From Oliverpabstia intestinalis (GTDB lineage Bacteria; Bacillota; Clostridia; Lachnospirales; Lachnospiraceae), in contig NZ_VUMS01000010.1 in NCBI RefSeq assembly GCF_009696065.1, positions 1 through 64,000 of the forward strand: a stretch of DNA of 64,000 nucleotides. The letters are read 5' to 3'. The notes below the pieces were generated by a model. That model was not told where the DNA came from. It saw only the letters and a program-made list of their open reading frames with translations, and searched no databases. The translations under genes and the position numbers were made by a program. Of this stretch, positions 7,346-15,214 are shown in pieces (within the stretch, counting starts at the first letter, position 1; each line of letters begins with the position of its first letter).

Positions 7346-9475
7346 TTACATCATCGGGTCCATTCCAAGTGCCGGATGACCTTTTTCTGTTAAAAATTCT
7401 ACCAGAGTTTCCGGATCTGTAGCTACAGTCTCATCACCGATCATATCTGTGAAATTATCAATACCATACAGTTCTTTTGCTGTCTGGTTCAGTCTGTCTG
7501 CTACGAATTCTTTCAGTTCTTTTGGCATCCATACGATACGTTCGATACCGCCTTCTGCTTTCATGAACTTCTTGGAAGCGATGAAGTGTTTACCATGTCC
7601 CATGAATCCAGGAGTCTGAACTCCACCACCGGTCATAGATGCCAGTTCAGGGAAGGTCATTCCCAGAGGAGTCATACCAGCGTACTCACGGTTGGCGATA
7701 CATACACCGTTGGAGAATGGCTCGATACCACAGATACACTCGAAACATCCACAGGATGTCATTGGTTTTTCCATGATAGAATACAGGGATACATCTTCCA
7801 GAGCACCCTGAGACAGTCTCTTAACAGCTTCGTTAACGTCTTCATATTCACCGATTCTTTCATCGATCGGACGCTCTTTTGTAATTACCTGGCAAGGTCC
7901 GTTCGGATCCAGCTCGTTGGTAGCTTTTGCATCCAGCCATGAAACGGCACCACACAGTCCCAGACGTTCCGGTGTAACCACACATACGTGGCTCGGGGAG
8001 AATGCCTGGCACAGGATACAGCTGTAATATACATCTACAGACTCATCTGTCAGGTTGTTCAGACGGTCATCACGTTTGTTGAATGTCGGGATAGCAACTT
8101 CGTGACGGATTCTTGTACACTCTGCAGGATCTGTGTAAATAATAACTTCACATTTGTCAACAACTGCTTCAAATTCATTTTTAACGGATGCATACAGAAC
8201 TTCACCAATATGTTTCAGACGGAATCCTGCAGCAAATGCGTTTTTGCTGATACGGATACGCTGCATATCTCTCTGTCCGGTATGGTATACACCTTCGATA
8301 CAGTTGATGTAGTTATGGAATTTACGCTCGATAACCGGTTCAAAGTCAGGCTGCATGTTTTTACCGGCAACTTTAACAACATATGCAATGCTGTTTTTAC
8401 TTCCCAGTTCCATGTCATCTACTTCCGGTCCTACAACTGTGATCTTATGATCTTCGATCTCACTGGCATCAACAGTATGAACCAGCTCAGCACAGTCAAC
8501 ACGGGAACCATCGAATTCAACCTGCATGTCACCACGACGAATGATCTCACCTTCGAATGCGGATGCAAATGCTACCGGGATATCGATGTTTGTGATCTTG
8601 ATCTTGATATCACGAGCTTCCAGAGATGTTGCATTGAATTTGCTTACATCTTCCTGAACAATCAGGCTCTTCGGAACACGTGCGATGTTTTCTGTTTCGT
8701 TGGTGATTACCGGGAATCCCAGTGCGATAGCACCAGCACCACATGCTACGATTACGTCATCCAGAGGAGCGAATGCGTTAACAAATGCCGGTACACGCTG
8801 CATGGTGTATTCCATCAGAGTCTTAGCATCACCAGGTGTTACGTTACCGAAGATCAGAGCTGCTCTCAGAGCTACGGATACTACATGGATAACTGCTGTT
8901 ACATCTTTACCCAGCGGGATAACACGTACGTTTGCGCCGGTAGCCATACCTGCTTCTGCTACCTGATCACAGATACCGCCTACCAGTGTTACCAGAATAC
9001 CCTGTGCCTGATAAGATTTTACCAGTGCAACACCTTCTTCTACTGTAGGAGCGGATCCCAGGATAACAGCTACACCAGGGATATCACCTGTTACAAGCGG
9101 TACACCCAGTTCACGGATCACTGCATCTGCCAGATGTCCGTATAATGGCTCTTCGTATGGAGTAGCACCGTCAATATATTTTAAAGCTTCGATAAATTCC
9201 GCACACAGTGCTGTAGCAACGCCAGACATAAAAGCGTCATTCAGACGTGGCTCTCTTGTCATAAGAGTTTTAACAACTCCCAGTGCTTCCTTTAATTCTT
9301 TCAGATTAGTAACCTTTACACCTGTTACAGCGTAATAGCAAGGCAGGCAGTAAGCAGTGTTTGGAAAGCTGACTGCTTTCTCTTCACCATGCTGCGCAAT
9401 TGCTGCATCAATTGCCTGTTCAGTCAGACCGTATACAGCATCATTTCCATTGAATACTCTTTCAAATAATGTCAA
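7346..9475 (-). CDS. acsB: CO-methylating acetyl-CoA synthase catalytic subunit AcsB
   Basis: At 709 residues it is full length (the Moorella enzyme is 729). All A-cluster ligands are present with exact family spacing: Cys486, Cys489, Cys498 and Cys508 for the 4Fe-4S/proximal nickel site, and Cys575-Gly-Cys577 for the distal nickel, 67 residues further on as in Moorella. It condenses CO from CooS, the methyl group from AcsCD and CoA into acetyl-CoA. The start codon is TTG: the minus strand reads AGGAGG, eight bases, then TTG ACA TTA TTT. acsF lies 20 bp upstream, which fits co-expression of the synthase with its nickel-insertion ATPase. Confidence 0.97.
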   Translation of the reverse strand: MTLFERVFNGNDAVYGLTEQAIDAAIAQHGEEKAVSFPNTAYCLPCYYAVTGVKVTNLKELKEALGVVKTLMTREPRLNDAFMSGVATALCAEFIEALKYIDGATPYEEPLYGHLADAVIRELGVPLVTGDIPGVAVILGSAPTVEEGVALVKSYQAQGILVTLVGGICDQVAEAGMATGANVRVIPLGKDVTAVIHVVSVALRAALIFGNVTPGDAKTLMEYTMQRVPAFVNAFAPLDDVIVACGAGAIALGFPVITNETENIARVPKSLIVQEDVSKFNATSLEARDIKIKITNIDIPVAFASAFEGEIIRRGDMQVEFDGSRVDCAELVHTVDASEIEDHKITVVGPEVDDMELGSKNSIAYVVKVAGKNMQPDFEPVIERKFHNYINCIEGVYHTGQRDMQRIRISKNAFAAGFRLKHIGEVLYASVKNEFEAVVDKCEVIIYTDPAECTRIRHEVAIPTFNKRDDRLNNLTDESVDVYYSCILCQAFSPSHVCVVTPERLGLCGAVSWLDAKATNELDPNGPCQVITKERPIDERIGEYEDVNEAVKRLSQGALEDVSLYSIMEKPMTSCGCFECICGIEPFSNGVCIANREYAGMTPLGMTFPELASMTGGGVQTPGFMGHGKHFIASKKFMKAEGGIERIVWMPKELKEFVADRLNQTAKELYGIDNFTDMIGDETVATDPETLVEFLTEKGHPALGMDPMM

Positions 9476-9495
9476 TGTTTTTTCCTCCTAAACGA

Positions 9496-10275
9496 TTATT
9501 TATCGCAATCATCGATTTTATCGATGGTCGTTTTGATTTTACGGATCTCATCTACTGCCGATTTGCTGTAGTCGTATGGAGAACAGCCCTGACGGTCCGC
9601 ATCCATAATCTCCGTGTTGTAGTGAATGAATCCCAGCAGATCTTCTGCCGGAATATGTGTTTTTACAAATTCTTCATCTTTTTCATCCCGGATCTTATTG
9701 GCAACCACGTGTACCTGTTTCACACCGAGATCTTTTGCCAGACGTTTTACATTCTTGTAAGTCTGTACACTTCTTGATCCAGGTTCGATCACTACGATGA
9801 ACTGATCCATACCTTCTGTGGTTCCCCGACCCATATGTTCCAGACCGGCTTCCATATCCAGCACCACTACATCACCTCTGTGAAGTACCAGGTTGTTAAT
9901 AATTCTTCTGAGCATCACATGTTCCGGGCAGACACATCCGGCACCGCCAGTCTCCACTGTTCCAAGAACCAGGAGTTTTACTCCGTTGCACACTTTTCCG
10001 TATGCATCCGGAATATCGTCTACCTTCGGATTAATCTTGTAATACTGATTATCCGGTCCAGCACCGGTACGTTCCTCTACAAGTTTTCTCATCTTGCTGA
10101 TCGGAACGATCGTATCCAGCTCTTCTTCTGAAAATCCAAGAGCCAGTCCCAGATTCGCATCCGGATCCACATCGGCTGCCAGTACATGCCGCCCCTCTTC
10201 CGCATACAGACGCGCCAGAGTAGCCGCAAACGTTGTCTTTCCCACGCCGCCTTTACCGGTAACTGCAATCTTCAT
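9496..10275 (-). CDS. acsF: CooC/AcsF-type nickel-insertion ATPase
   Basis: This 259-residue MinD/ParA-like P-loop ATPase has a deviant Walker A motif KGGVGKTT at residues 8-15 and DVDPDANLGLALG for the switch region. A CxC motif, Cys114-Val-Cys116, corresponds to the nickel/zinc-binding pair at the CooC dimer interface. Family members couple ATP hydrolysis to nickel loading of CODH or ACS. It lies between cooS and acsB, so ACS maturation (AcsF) is a reasonable assignment, but sequence alone does not separate AcsF from CooC. A second paralogue is encoded at 12415-13185. Confidence 0.88.
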   Translation of the reverse strand: MKIAVTGKGGVGKTTFAATLARLYAEEGRHVLAADVDPDANLGLALGFSEEELDTIVPISKMRKLVEERTGAGPDNQYYKINPKVDDIPDAYGKVCNGVKLLVLGTVETGGAGCVCPEHVMLRRIINNLVLHRGDVVVLDMEAGLEHMGRGTTEGMDQFIVVIEPGSRSVQTYKNVKRLAKDLGVKQVHVVANKIRDEKDEEFVKTHIPAEDLLGFIHYNTEIMDADRQGCSPYDYSKSAVDEIRKIKTTIDKIDDCDK

Positions 10276-10310
10276 AATTAGTCATCCACCTTATCATTAT
10301 ATTTGTATCC

Positions 10311-10344
10311 GATGCCGGGTTTGGAAATTCCAGATCCCGGCATC
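10311..10344 (-). other. Intercistronic hairpin between cooS and acsF
   Basis: Arms GATGCCGGG and CCCGGCATC form a perfect 9-bp stem, with a further TGGAA / TTCCA pairing inside. It lies just after the cooS stop codon on the transcribed strand and is not followed by U residues. Confidence 0.6.
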
Positions 10345-10367
10345 ATACAGATGAGCGATCTTATCGA

Positions 10368-12260
10368 TTAAATACCAAGAGCAGTTCTCTTCTCTTCGAT
10401 TCTTTCTATCATCAGATCGGTCAGTTTTTCGATATCTGTTTCTACTGTGTAAGCAGCACCTGTCCATTTTCTGGTTCCTTCTGTCAGCAGTTCACACATT
10501 TCACTGGAACCGGATACATAAGGATCAACACCCAGGAAGGTATCGATACCGGTTCCTACTACGTAGTTACCGATGGATACTGCCTTTTCGGACATCCATT
10601 CAGGAGCACATCCAACTACAGGAAGCTGATTGATCTGCAGACCGGAATCTTTAGCAAGTTCAGCTGCCAGGATCATCATACGGGAGATATCTACACAGGA
10701 TCCCATATGCAGTACCGGCGGGATATCAGCCAGTTCACATACACGTTTCAGACCTGCACCACAGATATCTTTTGCGGATTTGTCCATCAGACCGGCTTTT
10801 GCTGCTGCCTGTGCGGAACATCCGGAAGCGATAACAACGATATCGTTTGCGATCAGTTTCTTCATCAGCTCGATATGTGCATAGTCAGGACGGATCTTCG
10901 GATTGTTACATCCAACCATAGCAACGGCACCACGGATAACACCGGAAGTAATACATTCCAGAAGTGGTTTTGTTGTTCCGGTTTCGTCAACCTGGCTGTT
11001 GGTAACTCCATCCAGAGTTTTTACGATTGCTTCTACAGAATAACCAACGGTTGCTTTTGCTTTCATATCCGGGATATGTACCAGTTCCGGTTTTCTGTTC
11101 TTGAAGTTTTCGATTGCCATCTTTACGATTGCTTTTGCATTTTCTCCTGCTGTCTCAGCGTTGAAACGGATAAATTCAGAATCTGGCATCTGAGCGATCG
11201 GAGAAGTTGTCACGAATTTTGTATGGAAACATTTGCTCAGAGGTCCTAACGCCGGGAAGATACACTGTACGTCTACAACGATTGCTTCACATGCACCTGT
11301 CAGAACAACGTTTTCCTGCTGCAGGAAGTTACCTGCCATCGGAATACCGCGACGCATAGCTACTTCATTGGAAGTACAGCATACGCCGGATACAGTGATT
11401 CCTTTTGCTCCCATTTCTTTTGCGTATGCGATCATTTCCGGGCTGTCAGCATATTCGCAGATCATCTCGGAAAGGCTCGGATCATGTCCGTGTACAACGA
11501 TGTTTACATTCTCGGCAACCATAACACCCAGGTTTGCTTCTGTATCAATTGGCTTCGGAGTTCCGAACAGGACATCAGAGAACTCTGTTCCCATCATGGA
11601 ACCGCCCCATCCATCTGCCATTCCGGCACGCAGAGACTGTTTTACCAGTGCTTCCGGCAGAGAAGAGCATCCCATATGAGCCATATGTAATGAAGTGGAA
11701 ACTTCACGGTCGATCGCACGCGGTGCAATCTCGTTCTCGATCAGTTTTTCTTTCTGTCCTTCCGGCATTCTGTCCAGGAATCTCTGATATCCGAATGGTT
11801 TACCATATTCCATCAGACCGATCTCAGCCATCTCATGAGCCAGATCATAGATATCTTTTCCTTCTGTCTCTACGCCCCATTCTTTTGCGATACGAAGCAG
11901 TTTCTCAGGATCTTTTACTTTGTAGTTTCCGTCTTCTGCTGCACAATACAGTGTGTGGCAGATCTCACGACCATGGTCAGAGTGAGTAGCTGCTCCACCT
12001 GCTGTGAATTTCAGGAAGTTACGTCCTACGATACCGTGAGCATCACATCCGCAGATTCCTCTCGGAGCCTTCGGGGTAATACGGCAAGGTCCCATTGCAC
12101 AGATTCTACAACAGACACCCTGTTCACCAAATTTACAGTGTGGTGTCTGGTTTTTTACACGGAACTGCCATGCGTCAGCTCCTACTTTTGCTCCCGTTTC
12201 CAACAGACGGTTGGTGGCTGCTTCCATCTCTTCAACGGTAGTCATCTTAAATTCGCTCAT
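10368..12260 (-). CDS. cooS: Anaerobic carbon-monoxide dehydrogenase catalytic subunit
   Basis: The 630-residue protein has the full Ni-CODH cysteine set. Cys42 and Cys50 match the D-cluster ligands; Cys51, Cys54, Cys59 and Cys70 match the B-cluster. C-cluster motifs are visible further on: HMAHMGCSS, GVCCTSNEVAMRRG, VGCNNPKIRPDYAH, ASGCSAQAAAKAG and HMGSCVDISRM. It interconverts CO2 and CO and, with AcsB, forms the CODH/ACS complex (the acetogen gene is also called acsA). The ATG follows AAAGGAGG. It is flanked by two CooC-type ATPases, one on each side. Confidence 0.96.
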   Translation of the reverse strand: MSEFKMTTVEEMEAATNRLLETGAKVGADAWQFRVKNQTPHCKFGEQGVCCRICAMGPCRITPKAPRGICGCDAHGIVGRNFLKFTAGGAATHSDHGREICHTLYCAAEDGNYKVKDPEKLLRIAKEWGVETEGKDIYDLAHEMAEIGLMEYGKPFGYQRFLDRMPEGQKEKLIENEIAPRAIDREVSTSLHMAHMGCSSLPEALVKQSLRAGMADGWGGSMMGTEFSDVLFGTPKPIDTEANLGVMVAENVNIVVHGHDPSLSEMICEYADSPEMIAYAKEMGAKGITVSGVCCTSNEVAMRRGIPMAGNFLQQENVVLTGACEAIVVDVQCIFPALGPLSKCFHTKFVTTSPIAQMPDSEFIRFNAETAGENAKAIVKMAIENFKNRKPELVHIPDMKAKATVGYSVEAIVKTLDGVTNSQVDETGTTKPLLECITSGVIRGAVAMVGCNNPKIRPDYAHIELMKKLIANDIVVIASGCSAQAAAKAGLMDKSAKDICGAGLKRVCELADIPPVLHMGSCVDISRMMILAAELAKDSGLQINQLPVVGCAPEWMSEKAVSIGNYVVGTGIDTFLGVDPYVSGSSEMCELLTEGTRKWTGAAYTVETDIEKLTDLMIERIEEKRTALGI

Positions 12261-12332
12261 TTTTTTCCTCCTTTTGTTTTATAGCCATTCCTCCGCTTTT
12301 CTCCGCTTTTATGGCTATTATATATTCTTTCA

Positions 12333-12392
12333 CCCGGAAGTGTGGTTTTGTGTATCTTCCGGGCGAAGACACTCCGGAGATTATCTCTCCGG
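12333..12392 (-). other. Two tandem intercistronic hairpins between cooC and cooS
   Basis: CCCGGAAG / CTTCCGGG (12333-12363) and CCGGAGA / TCTCCGG (12374-12392) are two separate stems in the 154-bp gap. A third weaker pairing, TAGCCAT / ATGGCTA, lies nearer the cooS ribosome binding site. None is followed by U residues on the minus strand. A TATAAT is present near 12318, but I see no matching -35 box. Confidence 0.55.
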
Positions 12393-12414
12393 TAATATCC
12401 GCATTGATAATGAA

Positions 12415-13185
12415 TTATAAATTCAGTTTTTTGACGATTTCACTCATCGCTTTTCGAACCGGTGAATCTTCCGGAAGTTCAACGGTTGGTCTTCCTTCGC
12501 AGTCATATTCATATACCAGTTCATCCTGAGGAACCACACCCAGAAGGTTCAGGCCCTGGATCTCGATCTCCTCTTTGGTTCCTTCATTAAGAACACCGTT
12601 CGGCGCACGGTTTACGATCAGCCCGATCTGCTGTGGATGCATATCGCATTCCTCGATCAGTTTTTTGATTCGTCCCACTGCCTGGATTCCTCTTCTGGAA
12701 CAGTCGCTGACTAAAATAGCAGTCTGCATATTCGGAAGAACTCCGCGGCTGATGTGTTCCATTCCTGCTTCATTATCCACAACCATATACGGATAATTGT
12801 TTTGCAGTTTGGCAAGCTGTGCCTGTAACAGTCCGTTTACAAAGCAGTAGCATCCTTTTCCCTGGGTACGTCCCATCACCAGCATATCGAAGTCATCATC
12901 CTCGATCAGCGCGGAATTAAATTTGAACTCAGCATAATCAGCCTTGCTCACTCCCGCAGGAATCGGATTTTCTTTTGCCGTTTCCGCTCTGGCAATTTCT
13001 TCTCTGATATCACCCAGTGTAGCTTCTACCTCTACGCCGAGTACTTCATTCAGATTAGAATTCGCATCTGCATCCACTGCCAGAATCGGTCCCTTTTTCT
13101 GTTCGCAGAGGTACTGAATCAGAAGTCCACACAGTGTGGTTTTTCCAACTCCACCTTTTCCTGCGACTGCAATTACATGTGACAT
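12415..13185 (-). CDS. cooC: CooC-type CODH nickel-insertion ATPase
   Basis: This 256-residue ParA/MinD-like ATPase has GKGGVGKTT at residues 9-17, DADANSNLNEVLG for the switch segment and a CxC motif, Cys112-Tyr-Cys114. CooC dimers bind nickel at that motif and load the C-cluster of CODH. Its place directly upstream of cooS supports CODH as client, with the other paralogue (9496-10275) perhaps serving AcsB. The ATG follows AGAAAGG. The 147-bp gap to cooT upstream contains a short repeat element. Confidence 0.9.
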   Translation of the reverse strand: MSHVIAVAGKGGVGKTTLCGLLIQYLCEQKKGPILAVDADANSNLNEVLGVEVEATLGDIREEIARAETAKENPIPAGVSKADYAEFKFNSALIEDDDFDMLVMGRTQGKGCYCFVNGLLQAQLAKLQNNYPYMVVDNEAGMEHISRGVLPNMQTAILVSDCSRRGIQAVGRIKKLIEECDMHPQQIGLIVNRAPNGVLNEGTKEEIEIQGLNLLGVVPQDELVYEYDCEGRPTVELPEDSPVRKAMSEIVKKLNL

Positions 13186-13247
13186 TTTCTTATCCTTTCT
13201 GATAGTTTCTTGTTATTAAGTTCTGCCTTATCAGTGTAGAATCTATC

Positions 13248-13290
13248 GTAACTGCTCAGTTTCTTCACAGTTACTATCTACTGAATAGTC
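13248..13290. repeat. Short palindromic repeat element between cooT and cooC
   Basis: It begins GTAACTGCTCAGT, contains CTTCACAGTTAC and ends TACTGAATAGTC. This 43-bp version keeps both ends of the element at 3795-3936 but lacks its middle. Confidence 0.65.
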
Positions 13291-13332
13291 AGAATCTATC
13301 TTATAAGATTATTACATCTTATGACCTTATCA

Positions 13333-13515
13333 TTAATCGCACTGTAATTTTACAATGCTGTTTGCGAGATCGACCATCAGAATCTTTCCTTCAATGCTGG
13401 TCTCTTCTCCCATGATATCGCGGATAATAACTTTTTCACCCTCTACCAGAATCTTGCTTACATTCCGGCAGATGACAGTATCATCGCTTTCTTTATATAC
13501 AGTAGCCAGACACAT
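13333..13515 (-). CDS. cooT: CooT family nickel-binding protein
   Basis: This 60-residue protein starts MCLATVY and has the small beta-rich CooT pattern (VEGEKVIIRDIMGEE, GKILMVDLANSIV). Cys2 is the residue that binds nickel in the Rhodospirillum CooT dimer, and it is conserved here. CooT is thought to help CODH acquire nickel. The ATG follows AAAGGAGG. Position between a His/Cys-rich protein and cooC makes a three-gene nickel-handling block ahead of cooS. Confidence 0.9.
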   Translation of the reverse strand: MCLATVYKESDDTVICRNVSKILVEGEKVIIRDIMGEETSIEGKILMVDLANSIVKLQCD

Positions 13516-13566
13516 TTGCTATTCCTCCTTTTACCAAGATGTCATATGCAGTCTGTAAAACACTGA

Positions 13567-13905
13567 TTAAAACTCTTTCAGCTCTTCTTTTACTGTTGTG
13601 AGTGCCAGACGCAATCTGAGATTGCCTTTCTGGAAATCAGCTACTGCTTCTTTGATCTGCTTTGCAGCTGTATCCATACCCAGTTTTGCCAGGTTGTCAG
13701 CCATCTGATCGAGTTCTGCTGCATGATGTTCGTTATGATCCACCATATAGTTTAACAGTGCTACAGATTCGTTCTTACATTTGTCAGAACCGCCACTGCA
13801 TCCGTCGCATGCATGTTCTTCACAGCCATGGTCATGCTCATGTTTATGGGCAGGGCCATCACCATGTGGAATTACATTTCCGTTCTCATCTTTTAATAAG
13901 TGCAT
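13567..13905 (-). CDS. His/Cys-rich protein, candidate metal carrier of the CODH/ACS operon
   Basis: This 112-residue protein has two parts. Residues 1-45 are crowded with possible metal ligands: His2, His14, His20, His22, His24, His26, His31 and Cys28, Cys33, Cys36, Cys43, with the stretch HKHEHDHGCEEHACDGC. Residues 46-112 form an amphipathic helical region including DHNEHHAAELDQMADNLAKL. I do not recognise a characterised family. The ATG follows AAAGGAG, and this is the first gene behind the operon promoter, just ahead of cooT and cooC. Nickel or cobalt buffering or delivery is inferred from composition and neighbours only. Confidence 0.8.
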   Translation of the reverse strand: MHLLKDENGNVIPHGDGPAHKHEHDHGCEEHACDGCSGGSDKCKNESVALLNYMVDHNEHHAAELDQMADNLAKLGMDTAAKQIKEAVADFQKGNLRLRLALTTVKEELKEF

Positions 13906-13944
13906 GTCCTACTCCTTTCTCTGCTTTTCCCCCAATGGGGGATA

Positions 13945-13960
13945 TGACAATCTTTTGTCA
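13945..13960. promoter_or_regulatory. Inverted repeat at the transcription start of the acetogenesis operon
   Basis: TGACAA-TCTT-TTGTCA is a perfect 6-bp inverted repeat lying at about +4 to +19 from the predicted start, a usual place for a repressor operator. A second pairing, CCCCC-AAT-GGGGG, follows at 13929-13941 in the leader. The regulator is not identified. Confidence 0.5.
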
Positions 13961-13970
13961 ATTATGTTTT

Positions 13971-13999
13971 ATTATACTCCTTTTCCCTATGGTATTCAA
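13971..13999 (-). promoter_or_regulatory. Sigma-A promoter of the acetogenesis operon
   Basis: On the minus strand TTGAAT and TATAAT are separated by exactly 17 bp. Transcription would start near 13964 and give a leader of about 60 nt before the ATG of the His-rich protein. Confidence 0.8.
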
Positions 14000-14225
14000 T
14001 AGAATCTATGCAAAATATTTATAAATTCAGCTGTACTTTTTTATATACAACAGGGGATTTTTGTAAGAAATGACGCAGTCTCCGATTTTCACGCTTTGCT
14101 TTGTTAATTCGTTAACATGTATCGTTGATGGTTTATCCTATCCCGGGGATAGGGTCTTTGATCTTCCGTATCGCCTTCATGTCACAGCTTCGTAATATTT
14201 TTGCCCTAATTATTTCACATTTCCA

Positions 14226-14234
14226 TGGTATAAT
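14226..14234 (+). promoter_or_regulatory. Extended -10 promoter of the aldo/keto reductase gene
   Basis: TGGTATAAT is an extended -10 sequence about 75 bp before the gene start. No good -35 box stands at 17 bp, which is common for extended -10 promoters. Confidence 0.5.
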
Positions 14235-14308
14235 GGACGGAAATTGGGATTTTCGGTCATTTTTGTGCTTTTCGGAAATGCCGGATGTTACGAGAGGAGG
14301 TTTACATC

Positions 14309-15142
14309 ATGTCAAACATCCCATCATTGACTTTGAACACAAATGCCAGCATGCCGCTTCTGGGGCTTGGCGTATATAAAGCTACCGCACCCGGTGAAGT
14401 GGAAGGCGCTATCTCCACCGCTCTGGATCTTGGCTATCGGTTAATTGACACAGCTTCTGCTTATAAAAACGAAGAGGGGGTAGGGCGGGGGATCCGTTCT
14501 TCTTCTGTTCCACGGAAAGAACTTTTTATCACAACAAAATTATGGAATACCGCACAGCGAATCGGAGATATTGACGGGGCCTTTCAACGAAGTCTGGATC
14601 GACTCGGACTTGATTATGTGGATCTTTATCTGATCCACTGGCCGGTACCCGGTTGTTTTATCAATTCCTGGCAGGCGCTGGAGCGTATCCGGGAATCCGG
14701 TCAGGCAAAAGCGATTGGCGTAAGTAATTTTGAGATTTCCCATCTGGAAGCACTGTTTCAGACTTCCGGAATCGTTCCGGCAGTGAATCAGATAGAGTAT
14801 CATCCACTGTGGAATCAGTCAGACCTGTACGAGTATTGTAAGGAACGAGGCATTGCCGTACAGGCTTATGCACCGCTTGCCCGTGGGGCTTATCTCAAAA
14901 AAGATACAATGATTCATATAGGAGAAACTTACGGAAAATCGCCGGCACAGATAGGTCTGCGGTGGCTGGTACAGAAAGGAATCTCTGCTATTCCGAAGTC
15001 GGTAAATCCTGAGAGGATTGCGGAAAATGCAGATATTTTTGATTTCGAACTGACCGACATGGAAATGAAGACGATCGATGCCCTGGATGAGAAATTCAGA
15101 AGTGCAGGGATACCGGAGGATATGCAGGGTTTCGTGATCTAA
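14309..15142 (+). CDS. Aldo/keto reductase
   Basis: The 277-residue protein belongs to the NADPH-dependent AKR family (2,5-diketo-gluconate reductase type). Motifs are GLGVYKA near residue 17, GYRLIDTASAYKNEEGVG with the catalytic Asp and Tyr near residues 45-50, the catalytic Lys in LFITTKLW, and the His in DLYLIHWP. The C-terminal cofactor segment AIPKSVNPERIAENADIFDF is present. An upstream ATG in frame exists at 14285, but the one at 14309 has AGGAGG eight bases before it. It stands alone, divergent from the acetogenesis operon. The substrate cannot be told. Confidence 0.9.
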   Translation: MSNIPSLTLNTNASMPLLGLGVYKATAPGEVEGAISTALDLGYRLIDTASAYKNEEGVGRGIRSSSVPRKELFITTKLWNTAQRIGDIDGAFQRSLDRLGLDYVDLYLIHWPVPGCFINSWQALERIRESGQAKAIGVSNFEISHLEALFQTSGIVPAVNQIEYHPLWNQSDLYEYCKERGIAVQAYAPLARGAYLKKDTMIHIGETYGKSPAQIGLRWLVQKGISAIPKSVNPERIAENADIFDFELTDMEMKTIDALDEKFRSAGIPEDMQGFVI

Positions 15143-15167
15143 AGGATTAAGGTATATAAAATGCAGC

Positions 15168-15200
15168 CCGCCCGGGAATCATTCCCGGGCGGTCGTCCGT
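15168..15200. terminator. Bidirectional terminator between the aldo/keto reductase gene and gpsA
   Basis: The stem CCGCCCGGGAAT / ATTCCCGGGCGG has a near-zero loop and lies between two convergent genes. The U run on the plus side is weak (CGTCCGTTTT). Confidence 0.7.
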
Positions 15201-15214
15201 TTTACATCACTCTT

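Larger units (their letters stand above)
13906..14308. other. 403-bp divergent intergenic region
   Basis: This stretch separates the leftward acetogenesis operon from the rightward aldo/keto reductase and holds promoters for both, listed separately. It also contains a perfect short inverted repeat CCTATCCC-G-GGGATAGG at 14137-14153 and GTTAA-TTCG-TTAAC at 14103-14116, both possible protein-binding sites or hairpins. No gene is seen in it. Confidence 0.6.

Noticed and set aside
7988-9145. Long open frame on the plus strand opposite acsB
   Set aside because: Composition is Cys/Phe/Tyr/Asn-rich as expected from antisense of a codon-biased gene, there is no ribosome site and no known domain. acsB itself has all catalytic cysteines.
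12261-12414. Internal promoter before cooS
   Set aside because: TATAAT occurs near 12318 on the minus strand, but no -35 sequence lies at 16-18 bp.
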